A stretch of DNA of 12,483 nt from an uncultured Selenomonadales bacterium (GTDB taxonomy: Bacteria > Bacillota > Negativicutes > Selenomonadales > Selenomonadaceae). The translations under genes and the position numbers were made by a program. The first letter of the stretch is position 1, and the number at the start of each line of letters is the position of its first letter. Shown one piece after another: positions 1-8,200 of this stretch. The notes beneath the pieces were generated by a model that was given only the letters and a program-made list of their open reading frames with translations, was not told where the DNA came from and made no database searches. The stretch is taken from contig CALEPR010000205.1 of NCBI GenBank assembly GCA_937910665.1, positions 1 to 12,483 on the forward strand. Reading direction: 5' to 3'.

Positions 1-55
1 CCAAACTTTTGAGAGAACTTATCTTCAATTGCAATTTCCTTTGTTCCTCAATCAA
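1..55. repeat. 55-bp terminal direct repeat, left copy (circular overlap)
   Basis: Bases 1-55 are identical to 12429-12483, and the window ends exactly there. This is the usual footprint of an assembler closing a circle with an overlap of 55. The TrlF-like gene reads continuously across the joined ends. The circular length would be 12,428 bp. Confidence 0.95.
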
Positions 56-1843
56 TTCAGCATATTTATTCACATTATCAATGCCAGCATTTTTCAACTC
101 ATTCAATACTTGATTCATTTTTTCCGCATTTTGGGTATGTCGTTCATTTATTCCAAGATAATCCAGCAATTCATTTATTGACATAAAAACCATAGGGTAG
201 TTTGGGATGAGCTTTTTGATAGTATCTTGTAAATGATGAAATTGATTTCTCCACATTACAAATCGGTTCGTAGCTGTTGAATCCAGTGGCGATGCCTCAG
301 CCAAATCTGCAAATAATTCTGTAGAATTTAACTTCACAATGCAGTCCAAAAGGTCTTGATATTTTTTGTATATGTCTTGAACAAATTGCGTTTGTCTACC
401 GATTAGGTCATTTTCATCTAATATTTTTTTTGTGGTATCGTTTTCAAAAATTTTCAATTTCTTTGATGCATCGTTGAGATTTTGCTGTAACCGATTATAT
501 TCAATTTGTCCTTGTTGTAAAATTACCAGTTGCTGACACAATTCTTTGTAATTTTCCTGTTCCTTTGATAACTCTGTTTGCCAAGATTCAAAATCCCAAA
601 GACTGTCAACATACTTGAACAAAGTAGATACGTCTTTCGTCATTTCATAAAGCTGTTTTTGTGAGAAAATATGTAACGGAAACCTTTTAAGCATATTTTT
701 CTTATCATCTGCTGTCAAGTATGTTTCTGTGACATCGTCAAACTCTTGTATTTCTTCATTCTCCCATTTTAATCGATATTCTACTCCATCAACAATTATT
801 TCAACAAAAATCCTCGTATTAAACTCTAGCATGCCGATATCATCACGAGTTTGATGAATGTGACGAAAATTTTGAAATTCCTCTTGCAAAATTTTTGGTA
901 ATTCTTCACCCCTATCAAAAATTAAACGCAAAAAATTAAGAAGAGTAGATTTTCCAGAACCTCTACCGCCAATCAAAGCATTCAAAAAAGGACTAAATTG
1001 TACTGTGTAAGGAGACCAGTTACCCTTGCCTATATAACGTCCATTTTCAATGCTTAAGCTTTTGAGATAAGTACTCGATTTCAAGTCATTGGGGTTCAAG
1101 TTGGAATTTATTGTATCACTACGCAGGATGGCACCCTCATTATCGTGTAATGCCAAACGTAAAGCTTCAATATTAGCTTCACCCATTTTTACCCATGTAA
1201 ATTTATCAGCTATGGTCTCAATGTCATGTGAATCGCTTCCTAACACATGCGACAATTTTAATTTGGATTCAGCGTATTCTTGGTCGTTACATTCTGGATT
1301 TATCATTTCAAATGCCAACAACCCTTGAACATTAAAAGCCGTGCGCTTAATATCGGAAGATATGCAGAACAAGCCTCTCTCTTTATCTACATGGGCTGGT
1401 ATAGCTATTCCATTATTTTCAATTATAATTTTCATGACCTCATGTAATGGTCGTTTAGTTGTTTGGCTGATTTTATCATACTCCGCGCGAGCAAAAATAA
1501 ATTTAAGTTCTTCAATATTTGATGAAGGATCAAATATACCAAGTAAATGTACTCCGCCTTGAACATTTATTTCAACGCCAGGAAAAATAACTATATCACG
1601 GAATCCTTTATCATCTGCATAACGCAACTCTTCCAAAGCCTGTTGAAGTTTTGGTATCCATTCAAAAACATTGTGATCTGTTATAACGACACAATCCAGC
1701 TTTTTACTCATACAACTCAACAGAAACTGTTTTGGAGTTATATTTTTTTGAGTTTTATCACCATATCCGTAGTCATATGAGGCAGGCGTATGAAGGTGAA
1801 AATCTATTTTCCACCATTTACCTCCAACTATTTCATTTAACAT
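1..1843 (-). CDS. PHP-nuclease / SMC-type ATPase, TrlF-like (N-terminal 614 residues; gene crosses the contig join)
   Basis: Likely defence protein coupling a PHP phosphoesterase-nuclease domain to an ABC/SMC-type ATPase. I translated it from the ATG at 1843 (GGGGG ribosome site six bases upstream) down to base 1 with no stop. Because bases 1-55 recur at 12429-12483, it continues at 12428 and ends at 11563, giving 902 residues. PHP metal motifs are visible: HLH (H16, H18), TDHN (D56, H57), E91, PAH (H151) and SDSH (D204, H206). The Walker A GGRGSGKST lies at 292-300. Glu/Lys/Gln-rich coiled-coil-like sequence starts near residue 400 and runs past the join. It is divergent from the restriction-modification operon. 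The PHP-plus-ATPase fusion resembles the family annotated as TrlF, which is found among defence genes. Its substrate is not known to me; DNA or tRNA are both possible. Domain architecture is confident, the family name moderate. Confidence 0.9.
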   Translation of the reverse strand, partial: MLNEIVGGKWWKIDFHLHTPASYDYGYGDKTQKNITPKQFLLSCMSKKLDCVVITDHNVFEWIPKLQQALEELRYADDKGFRDIVIFPGVEINVQGGVHLLGIFDPSSNIEELKFIFARAEYDKISQTTKRPLHEVMKIIIENNGIAIPAHVDKERGLFCISSDIKRTAFNVQGLLAFEMINPECNDQEYAESKLKLSHVLGSDSHDIETIADKFTWVKMGEANIEALRLALHDNEGAILRSDTINSNLNPNDLKSSTYLKSLSIENGRYIGKGNWSPYTVQFSPFLNALIGGRGSGKSTLLNFLRLIFDRGEELPKILQEEFQNFRHIHQTRDDIGMLEFNTRIFVEIIVDGVEYRLKWENEEIQEFDDVTETYLTADDKKNMLKRFPLHIFSQKQLYEMTKDVSTLFKYVDSLWDFESWQTELSKEQENYKELCQQLVILQQGQIEYNRLQQNLNDASKKLKIFENDTTKKILDENDLIGRQTQFVQDIYKKYQDLLDCIVKLNSTELFADLAEASPLDSTATNRFVMWRNQFHHLQDTIKKLIPNYPMVFMSINELLDYLGINERHTQNAEKMNQVLNELKNAGIDNVNKYAELIEEQRKLQLKISSLKSL

Positions 1844-1890
1844 GTTCAACCCCCATTAAATTTTTATGTAACCTCATCTGATTGCAAATT

Positions 1891-1919
1891 ATTATAGCAC
1901 ATTATCAATTTTTCAACAA
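1891..1919 (-). promoter_or_regulatory. Promoter of the TrlF-like gene
   Basis: On the minus strand the sequence reads TTGTTG (1914-1919), 17 bases, then TATAAT (1891-1896). The bases TGC just before the -10 make it an extended -10 (TGnTATAAT). It lies about 50 bp upstream of the ATG at 1843. The -35 box falls inside the left arm of the shared palindrome at 1911-1922. Confidence 0.7.
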
Positions 1920-1954
1920 AAAATAAAAATTTTATGGTATAATTTTTGTTGAAA
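1911..1954. promoter_or_regulatory. Palindromic candidate operator in the divergent spacer
   Basis: TTTCAACAAAAA at 1911-1922 is the exact reverse complement of TTTTTGTTGAAA at 1943-1954: 12-bp arms separated by 20 bp. The left arm covers the -35 of the TrlF-like gene. The right arm covers the transcription start zone of the methyltransferase. Most of it would not be transcribed in either direction, so a DNA-binding site is more likely than an RNA hairpin. No dedicated control protein is encoded beside it; the binder is unknown. Confidence 0.5.
1935..1943 (+). promoter_or_regulatory. Promoter of the restriction-modification operon
   Basis: TGGTATAAT at 1935-1943 is a perfect extended -10 (TGnTATAAT) on the plus strand. 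No convincing -35 is present, which extended -10 promoters can tolerate. Transcription would start near 1950, just before the AAAGGA ribosome site (1952-1957) and the ATG at 1967. Confidence 0.7.
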
Positions 1955-1966
1955 GGAATGAACGCG

Positions 1967-3028
1967 ATGATTTACAAAATGGGAGAGTTATTTTGCGGTC
2001 CGGGCGGTTTAGCTTGGGGTGCAGTAAACGCTGACATTGGAGTTTCAGATACCAAAATTGTTCATGCTTGGGCAAATGACATTGATAATTTGACTTGTCA
2101 AACCTATCAGCACAATATTTGCAAGAATGACTATGCAGATAGCGTCATTTGCCAAGACGTACGCGAACTTGAAATTAGTCGAAAAAATCTGTCAGATATT
2201 GATGCTTTTTCATTCGGCTTTCCATGCAACGATTTTTCCATTGTCGGCGAACAAAAAGGATTGAACGGAAACTATGGAGCTTTATACACTTACGGTATTA
2301 AAGTTTTGAAGATTTTTCAACCGCAATGGTTTTTAGCTGAAAACGTTGGGGGTCTGTCAAGTGCTAATGAAGGAACAGCATTCAAGCAAATTTTGAATGA
2401 TTTACAATCCGCTGGCTACAAAATTTATCCTCATCTTTATAAATTTGAGGAATACGGTGTTCCACAGACTCGCCATAGAATAATCATCGTAGGAATCCGA
2501 AATGATTTACCACAAGTGTTTAACCCACCTTCTACGCATAAATATGACAGCATAGACAATTCAGTCAAAACAGCACTGAATGTTCCGCCTATAGACGAAT
2601 GGGCTTTTAATCATGAAATACCCGCTATGTCAGATAAAGTTGTCGAAAGATTGAAATACATAAAACCAGGACAAAATGCTTTCAATTCTGATATGCCAGA
2701 GGAAATGAAGTTGAATGTCAAAGGTGCAAAAATTAGTCAAATCTATAAACGACTTGATCCCGATAAGCCCGCATACACAGTTACAGGCTCAGGAGGTGGC
2801 GGGACACACATGTATCATTATGCAGAAAATCGTGCTCTGACAAATCGCGAGCGTGCCAGACTTCAGACATTTCCTGATGATTATGAATTTTTTGGTTCGC
2901 GTGAAAAAGTTCGCCGACAAATTGGAATGGCTGTTCCTTGTAAAGGAGCAAAAATTATTTTTGAGGCAATACTGCGAACGATGAACGGTATCGAATATGA
3001 TTCCGTACCTTGCAATATTAAATTTTAA
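1967..3028 (+). CDS. Type II DNA (cytosine-5) methyltransferase
   Basis: Transfers a methyl group from S-adenosylmethionine to cytosine in a specific DNA site, protecting it from the endonuclease encoded next. The 353 residues show the ordered C5-methylase motifs: I, GELFCGPGG (6-14); IV, GFPCNDFS with catalytic C87; VI, ENV (125-127); VIII, QTRHR (167-171); a variable target-recognition region (about 180-270); IX, RERARLQTF (294-302); X, IGMAVP (319-324), where Met replaces the usual Asn. The ATG at 1967 is chosen because AAAGGA (1952-1957) lies nine bases upstream. The in-frame TTG at 1946 and ATG at 1958 lie before or directly against that site. It is first in an operon with the endonuclease (18-bp gap). 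No C-protein gene is present. The target sequence cannot be read from the protein. Confidence 0.95.
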   Translation: MIYKMGELFCGPGGLAWGAVNADIGVSDTKIVHAWANDIDNLTCQTYQHNICKNDYADSVICQDVRELEISRKNLSDIDAFSFGFPCNDFSIVGEQKGLNGNYGALYTYGIKVLKIFQPQWFLAENVGGLSSANEGTAFKQILNDLQSAGYKIYPHLYKFEEYGVPQTRHRIIIVGIRNDLPQVFNPPSTHKYDSIDNSVKTALNVPPIDEWAFNHEIPAMSDKVVERLKYIKPGQNAFNSDMPEEMKLNVKGAKISQIYKRLDPDKPAYTVTGSGGGGTHMYHYAENRALTNRERARLQTFPDDYEFFGSREKVRRQIGMAVPCKGAKIIFEAILRTMNGIEYDSVPCNIKF

Positions 3029-3046
3029 AGTTGGTGAAAAAATAAA

Positions 3047-4609
3047 ATGCTCAATTATTGGTGGGTTACCCGTCCTAAAAGAAAATTAAATTCCATTCCC
3101 GACGTGTTGGCGGTATTTGCTGAATCTTCAATGAGTGATACTTGGTTTGGACAACGTAATTCTCATTTATCTTTGGAAAATGCCCTTGAGCAAAGTGGAT
3201 TGAAACGCGAAGGCGACAGAAGAGATCAAACTGGCGGAGGCGGAAGAACCTATAAAGCATGGCTGGTCAGTTTGGGCTTAATTTTCGTTCAAGAATCAAC
3301 CCAAAAATTGCAATTAACATTAGCCGGCGAAGCTATATTGAACGGTGAGACTCCTGTAAAAGTTTTAACCAATCAAATTTTGAAATATCAATTTCCGTCG
3401 GCTTTTTCTTTAGAACGTAGCATAAATGTCAATGAACGTTTTAAAATTCATCCTTTTTGGTTTCTATTGAAATTATTGACGGATAACCGCGTTCAATACT
3501 TGACGCAAGAAGAGATTGCCAAAATCATCATCATTGAGGCAGAGAATGAATCCAAAAAATGCTACGAAAAAATCGTTTCGCGTTTGATTGAATTTCGTAA
3601 TTTTGGCGACGGCTGTTTGGAAAAAGATTTTGCTCAAAAATATACCTCATCAAAAGGCACTGTTAATTACAAAAAACCTTTCGCACATTTGCAAGACATA
3701 GCGAATACTATTGTAAATTGGCTTGAGTACACTCAATTAGTCATTCGTGAAAACAAAAAGCTAATTATATTGCCAGACCACTTAAATGATGTCTTGGAAA
3801 TTATTTCAACTCAACTTCCATTCATACCTCGCCCCGAAGAGCATGAGTACTTTCAACGACGTTACGGACTCGATACTCATCATATCAAAGATACTCGAAA
3901 TTTGCTTAAAACAAGTGTCGTTACAGATTTTATGATTGCCGAAATGCGTGTCAAAAAAATTTTTATAACTCTTGCATTAAAAGAACCTATCGGTGGAATT
4001 ACTGCAAACTTAATTGAACGAATTTCTGAACAAAGCGGAATAAAATCCTCTATAGTTACTGAAGTCTTGCAGAAAAATTTCCCACACGGTTCAATAGGTT
4101 CATTTATGGCAAATTATTTTGAAATGGCTTTTTCCGGTCGCGAGCAATGCAAGGAATTTGAAGAGGCTACTGCAAACATTTTTCGTGAAATTTTCCAATT
4201 CAATTCTACTTGGTTGGGAAGTGCCTTAAGTGGCAGAGCCGTTCCAGACATCCTACTAGTCAGTGATGAATGTGGTTTTCAAGCAATAATTGACACTAAA
4301 GCATACAGTCGATACGATTTGCCTACCACTCATCGCGACAGAATGATTTATCACTATTTGCCAGAAATTAAAAATTACAGTTCAAGTGACCTGCCAATAA
4401 AATTTTTCTCTTACATTGCAGGTGGATTTTCAAACACTATCGCCACACCGTTAAAAGAAATTGTAAATGCTACTAAAATAAACGGTTCAGCTGTACCAGT
4501 AACTGTTTTTATTAAAATGGCTGAAAAAAATTCAACTAATCCGTACTCACATAGCAAAATCAAAGACATTTTTTCCTTGAACAGACAGATTTATATCTCA
4601 GACGTATAA
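3047..4609 (+). CDS. Type II restriction endonuclease, AlwI-family-like
   Basis: Probable partner nuclease of the upstream methyltransferase, cutting unmethylated DNA. The 520 residues begin with WWVTRPKRKLN (5-15), an opening I associate with the AlwI restriction endonuclease family (AlwI, Bsp6I, PleI, MlyI, N.BstNBI). A PD-(D/E)XK-like active site is visible: VPD at 399-401, then AIIDTK at 413-418 (D401, D416, K418), followed by a basic and aromatic stretch to about 440. The first 350 residues, with a winged-helix-like feel, are probably the DNA-recognition part. The ATG at 3047 has GGTGA at 3033-3037, nine bases upstream. Transcription is presumably from the methyltransferase promoter, so protection is made first. 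Downstream lies the iteron region, whose first perfect palindrome plus T run may end the transcript. The nuclease role is confident from context and motif, the family name moderate. Confidence 0.8.
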   Translation: MLNYWWVTRPKRKLNSIPDVLAVFAESSMSDTWFGQRNSHLSLENALEQSGLKREGDRRDQTGGGGRTYKAWLVSLGLIFVQESTQKLQLTLAGEAILNGETPVKVLTNQILKYQFPSAFSLERSINVNERFKIHPFWFLLKLLTDNRVQYLTQEEIAKIIIIEAENESKKCYEKIVSRLIEFRNFGDGCLEKDFAQKYTSSKGTVNYKKPFAHLQDIANTIVNWLEYTQLVIRENKKLIILPDHLNDVLEIISTQLPFIPRPEEHEYFQRRYGLDTHHIKDTRNLLKTSVVTDFMIAEMRVKKIFITLALKEPIGGITANLIERISEQSGIKSSIVTEVLQKNFPHGSIGSFMANYFEMAFSGREQCKEFEEATANIFREIFQFNSTWLGSALSGRAVPDILLVSDECGFQAIIDTKAYSRYDLPTTHRDRMIYHYLPEIKNYSSSDLPIKFFSYIAGGFSNTIATPLKEIVNATKINGSAVPVTVFIKMAEKNSTNPYSHSKIKDIFSLNRQIYISDV

Positions 4610-4678
4610 AAGTAAGAGAAGTATTAAAATTTCCAGCTTATGAATGGAAAAAAATTTTGTAGTAGAAAATCGGGATTT

Positions 4679-4711
4679 TGTAGTAGAAAATTTTCTACTA
4701 CATTTTTTTTT
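4679..4711 (+). terminator. Perfect iteron palindrome followed by nine T
   Basis: Two abutting iterons of opposite orientation make a perfect 24-bp palindrome (4679-4702), followed by T at 4703-4711. As RNA it would fold into a 10-bp stem with an AAUU loop before a U run. It could therefore end the endonuclease transcript 70 bp downstream of its stop, besides being an iteron pair. The stem is AT-rich, so strength is uncertain. Confidence 0.4.
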
Positions 4712-4808
4712 GCAAAAGTAAGGCGTGGTGCGGATCTTAAAAAATCGGTAGTAAGCAGTTTTTCCATTTTCTACTACATTTTTTTTTCAAAAGTAAGGCG
4801 TGGTGCGG
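4690..4808. repeat. Duplicated composite block (iteron + T9 + CAAAAGTAAGGCGTGGTGCGG core)
   Basis: 4690-4733 and 4766-4808 are near-identical direct repeats, differing by a single inserted base after the T run. Each has an inverted iteron, nine T, and a GC-richer 21-base core at 4713-4733 and 4788-4808. The spacing is 76 bp. The GC-rich core is a second conserved element beside the iteron and may be a separate protein site, or just the trace of a local duplication. Confidence 0.8.
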
Positions 4809-4883
4809 GTTCTAAGCTCTTGTAGTAGAAAATCGGGCATTTTTGCACCGAACATATATGATGGATTTTTTAGATAGAGAAAT

Positions 4884-4923
4884 ATATATTTTTTTTGGAG
4901 AGAAATTTATAAAAAAAATATAT
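4884..4923. repeat. AT-only inverted repeat in the AT-rich tract
   Basis: ATATATTTTTTTT at 4884-4896 is the reverse complement of AAAAAAAATATAT at 4911-4923, with a 14-base gap. It lies in the most AT-rich part of the origin region, between the two iteron clusters, and is a good candidate for the DNA unwinding element. Confidence 0.5.
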
Positions 4924-5068
4924 TTTATGAGGTCAAAAAAATATTTCACTATATGTTTTCATTTTTTTCTACTACATTTTGCTTAAATGGCTTACTGACG
5001 CGACCTTTCTTTTCAGATTGTAGTAGAAAATGGTTTTTTTACTTACTACAAAATTATCATTATCAAGA

Positions 5069-5109
5069 GCCTATAAATGTTATTCTGACGCGATTTATAG
5101 GCATTTTTT
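5069..5109 (+). repeat. 10-bp-stem hairpin followed by a T run
   Basis: GCCTATAAAT at 5069-5078 pairs exactly with ATTTATAGGC at 5093-5102, leaving a 14-base loop that contains CTGACGCG. A run of T follows (5104-5109). It looks like a plus-strand terminator but no plus-strand gene ends nearby. A single-strand origin or protein site within the replication origin is an alternative. Confidence 0.5.
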
Positions 5110-5205
5110 GAGAAAAATTTTTGTAGTAGCTCTGTAGTAGAAAATGGCTCAAATGTAGTAGAAAATCATCTGGCATTTTCTACTACAAATTTTTTTCTTC
5201 AAGAG

Positions 5206-5237
5206 AAAAAAAAATGACCTCTCAAAATTGAGAAGTC
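5206..5237 (-). terminator. Rho-independent terminator of the primase-helicase gene
   Basis: On the minus strand, GACTTCTCAA pairs with TTGAGAGGTC (one T-G wobble) around two central T (5216-5237). It is followed directly by nine T (A at 5206-5214 on the plus strand). It begins 29 bases after the TGA at 5267-5269, the expected place for terminating this transcript. Confidence 0.85.
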
Positions 5238-5266
5238 GTCGATAAAAATTTTTTACGGTCAAGTTT

Positions 5267-8200
5267 TCAATCTGACTCAAGAGCATCTTTGGTAAAAACG
5301 TAGAGCCAAACAGATTTTTCTTCAACGCGCTGAACCTTTTGAAACGGATGCTTGGGATTGTCGGCGGAGTCAAAGAAATTATGTTCGCCAAAGCCTCTGA
5401 TGATAGCATTTGAAGAAGGAAAATCTTTCAGAATCTCGCGCAGAGCTCGCGGAAAAATTCCAACTGTACCGTTATTAAATTTCACGCCGTAAATTTCGTA
5501 AGCGTCACCGTCAGGAAATGAAAATTTCTTTCCGTCTTTGGCTTGAACTTTAAAATAGCGCGGATGACTGGAAATAAATTCTCTGACTGTCTGCAAAGCG
5601 CGACGAACATTGGTTGCCAAACTTTTTCGAGGCAATTCCTTCATCAGAATATCAAAGTCAGCCATACATTCTTCCTTCGCAAGCGCATAATTAAAATTCA
5701 ACATGGTCTGCAGATGAATCAGCGCAGTATGAAAAGCCGCAATGCTTGAAATATGATTCGGCATAAGATTTTTTTCTTTCTTGCGATACTCTGTTTCGAG
5801 CAAGGCATAATCCTGCAAAATTTTATCATCATTGGCGATTATGTAATCAATCCATTTTCTGCCGACTTGTCCGTAATGTTGCTTTACGAATTGATGAATC
5901 TCAATAGCAAAGGCGTTATCAAAAATTTCGGCGTGAGTAATTTCCAAAATTCTGCTGATAGCTCCTTCACCGCTAAATTCATTTGTCAAAGTCTGCTCCC
6001 CAGTTGAAATTCTAACGCCACGAAAATATTTTCTTGTCTGCAAGGAATTATCTTTTTGATTCCTTGAACGATTAACTCCCGATTCAAAATTGTAAATCAG
6101 TGTGTCGATATTCTCGCGAATTTTTTTGTTTGCTGACTGAAGTTCATCTACAAAAGACGGCAAGTCGTTAAAAAGAAGTCCCATTGTATCAAAAGAATTG
6201 GCTGTACCGTCAAACTTGAATTTAATTTTTTCAGGATTGCCGAAGATTGACAAAGCAAATTTGACAGCGGCGGATTTTCCGTTTCCGCTCGGCGTGGCAA
6301 GATGAAGTTGCAAATTACGAATGTTAAGCAGATGAATCAATGGAGCAGATGCGGCAGCCCCTATGACAAGTCGGGCGACTATGGACGCGGATTTAACTTT
6401 CTTGAACATCTGTACCCACTTTCCAAAACTTCCGCGAATGGCAAAGGTTTTTTGGAAATCAAAATTTCCACCGCGAACAATAAAATTTTCGCCATCGCCG
6501 GGCGGATAAATAAATTTCGTGAAAGAGTCGTCAGTCCAACCTGTTTGCTGGTACATTTTGCAAGTCGGAATTTTATCGCGATTTTCACTATCTCCAATCA
6601 AGTGCATAAGATAAGATGACAAATATTTTGATTCCTGACTTGAGAAATTTGCACCGAAGTCGGTCAACTCCAAAATCTTTTTGCCGTCAGCGATTGTTTG
6701 AGCGTCAAAAATCGAACGTCGCCAAATGCCTTTTTCATCGCGAATCGCAATTTCATAATTTGTTAAGTTCGTATCAGGATTGACAAATTTTTTTGTTGGA
6801 ATAATAGGCGTTAATGTAAGTTGTTTCCTTACGCCTTTGATGATGGCAGTGATGCCGTCGTGAGAAAAAGTGGATTCAAAAGAAATTGGCAGAGCAAGTT
6901 CAATCGGAGCGTCAGGACAATTTGTTCGAGTCGTGAGCGTACTCAAAAAGGCTTGACGTTCCTCAAATTTTTTCTGTGCGGATTCTTGAGCAAGATGTTT
7001 TTGGTAATCTTCATGATCCTTGCGGATTTTGCTGACCTGAAAATCGACAGTACGGCGCAAATCGCTGAGAGAAAATTTTGCCAATGAAACAATATCGGAT
7101 GTGACAGTTGCATTTTTTTCGTCGAGTTTTATTTTATCTCGCGCATTTTGTTTCGCCGCAATAAACTGATTGAAAAAATTTGTATGGCAGTCAATTAAAA
7201 AATCATAAAATTTGCAGAGAGCGATGGCGCGAATATTTTTGTTGTCGGTCACAGTGGAGATTGTAAAATCTTCAGCTGTCAAGTTATTTAAAAAATTGTA
7301 TGCGTTGTGAATTTCTTGAAGAGTATTGGGGTTAATTGTGCCGTTTACTTCACTCCAAGCAGAAATTTTTTGTTCAAAGGCAATTTTTTCAGCAACTTTC
7401 TTGAGAGAAATTTCGGCAGACTGATAAATTTCGCAAATAATTTTTTGAAGTTCGGCTGAATCTCTTTGCAAAATATCATTCGCGTCAATCTTGGATTCTG
7501 TTTCCGACAAGAATTTTGAAACTGTCGGACAATTTGCTTGAATCAGTTCATCACGCAATTTTGTTGCGGATTGTCTTCCCGTTTCATCGGAGTCCAGTAA
7601 CAAAATAAATTGCGGTTTGACAGAATTTTTTTCTTCGGAGTGTTTGGCGACTTCATCAAGTAAGATTTTTCCTGCATCTGCTCCGCCAAGAGCCACGACA
7701 GGAATAGTTCCGTTGGTCGCTTGCCAAATACTCATCGCGTCGATATATCCTTCAACAACGAGAATTGGCTTTTCCGAATCAAGAGCAGTAGCGTTGAAAA
7801 GCATTTTGGTTCCTGAATGTTGCTTGGCTTTTACAATTTTTTGAATGTTTACAGGCAAAGATTCAATCGGTACGGCGAGCCTTGCGAGAAAAGTAGTATT
7901 TGAGGCAGGGATAATGACGCGTGGAGTTTTTTCTTTTCCCCATTGCGAAAAAAAGCCGCAATGGAAATGTTGTAAAGTTTCCAGCGTCAAGCCGCGCCAA
8001 GTTCCACCGATTGAGTTAAGCCAAGATTCTAAATTTGCCTGTGTGCTGGCAAGAAATTTAGAATAATCCTTAGGCAATTTTTTTGAATTTTCACTTGACG
8101 TTGTTGAATGTAAATCATAAAATGAATTGAGATTGTTGAAGTTTATGTGACAGATTTGTGCTCCAATGGCAAGCGACTCGCAAAAACCCTCAAAATTATT

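Larger units (their letters stand above)
4658..5187. repeat. 13-bp iteron array, consensus TGTAGTAGAAAAT
   Basis: Exact forward copies start at 4658, 4679, 4821, 5019, 5133 and 5154. Exact inverted copies lie at 4690-4702, 4766-4778 and 5175-5187. An inverted copy with one mismatch is at 4964-4976. Shorter partial copies occur at 5122-5130 and near 5044-5050. Neighbouring starts are 21 bp apart in both end clusters (4658/4679 and 5133/5154/5175), two helical turns, as expected for a protein loading on one face of the DNA. The two clusters bracket the AT-rich tract. The probable binder is the adjacent primase-helicase, which is inference. Confidence 0.85.
4610..5266. other. Putative replication origin region (iterons, AT-rich tract, hairpins)
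   Basis: About 650 bp without a credible gene, between the ends of the endonuclease (plus) and primase-helicase (minus) genes. It holds ten 13-bp iterons in both orientations, partial copies, a duplicated 43-bp block, a strongly AT-rich tract (about 4853-4980) suited to strand opening, a 10-bp-stem hairpin (5069-5102), and two copies of CTGACGCGA (4995-5003 and 5085-5093). Iterons plus an AT-rich segment next to a replication protein gene is the classic theta-origin layout. No good DnaA box was seen. Short open frames here lie inside the repeats. Confidence 0.7.

Noticed and set aside
1946..1966. TTG at 1946 or ATG at 1958 as the methyltransferase start
   Set aside because: TTG lies at or before the predicted transcription start, and ATG 1958 directly abuts the AAAGGA site. 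ATG 1967 has the right spacing and leads straight into motif I.
4630..4650. Terminator hairpin directly after the endonuclease gene (TTTCCA/TGGAAA)
   Set aside because: The stem is only 6 bp with a nine-base loop and is followed by A rather than a T run. The palindrome at 4679-4711 is the better candidate.
4640..4825. 61-codon plus-strand open frame in the iteron region
   Set aside because: It is made of iteron and duplicated-block sequence, so the peptide is itself repetitive. There is no ribosome site.
4658..5187. CRISPR array
   Set aside because: The repeats are only 13 bp, occur in both orientations and at uneven distances, with no uniform spacers and no cas genes. An iteron origin explains them better.
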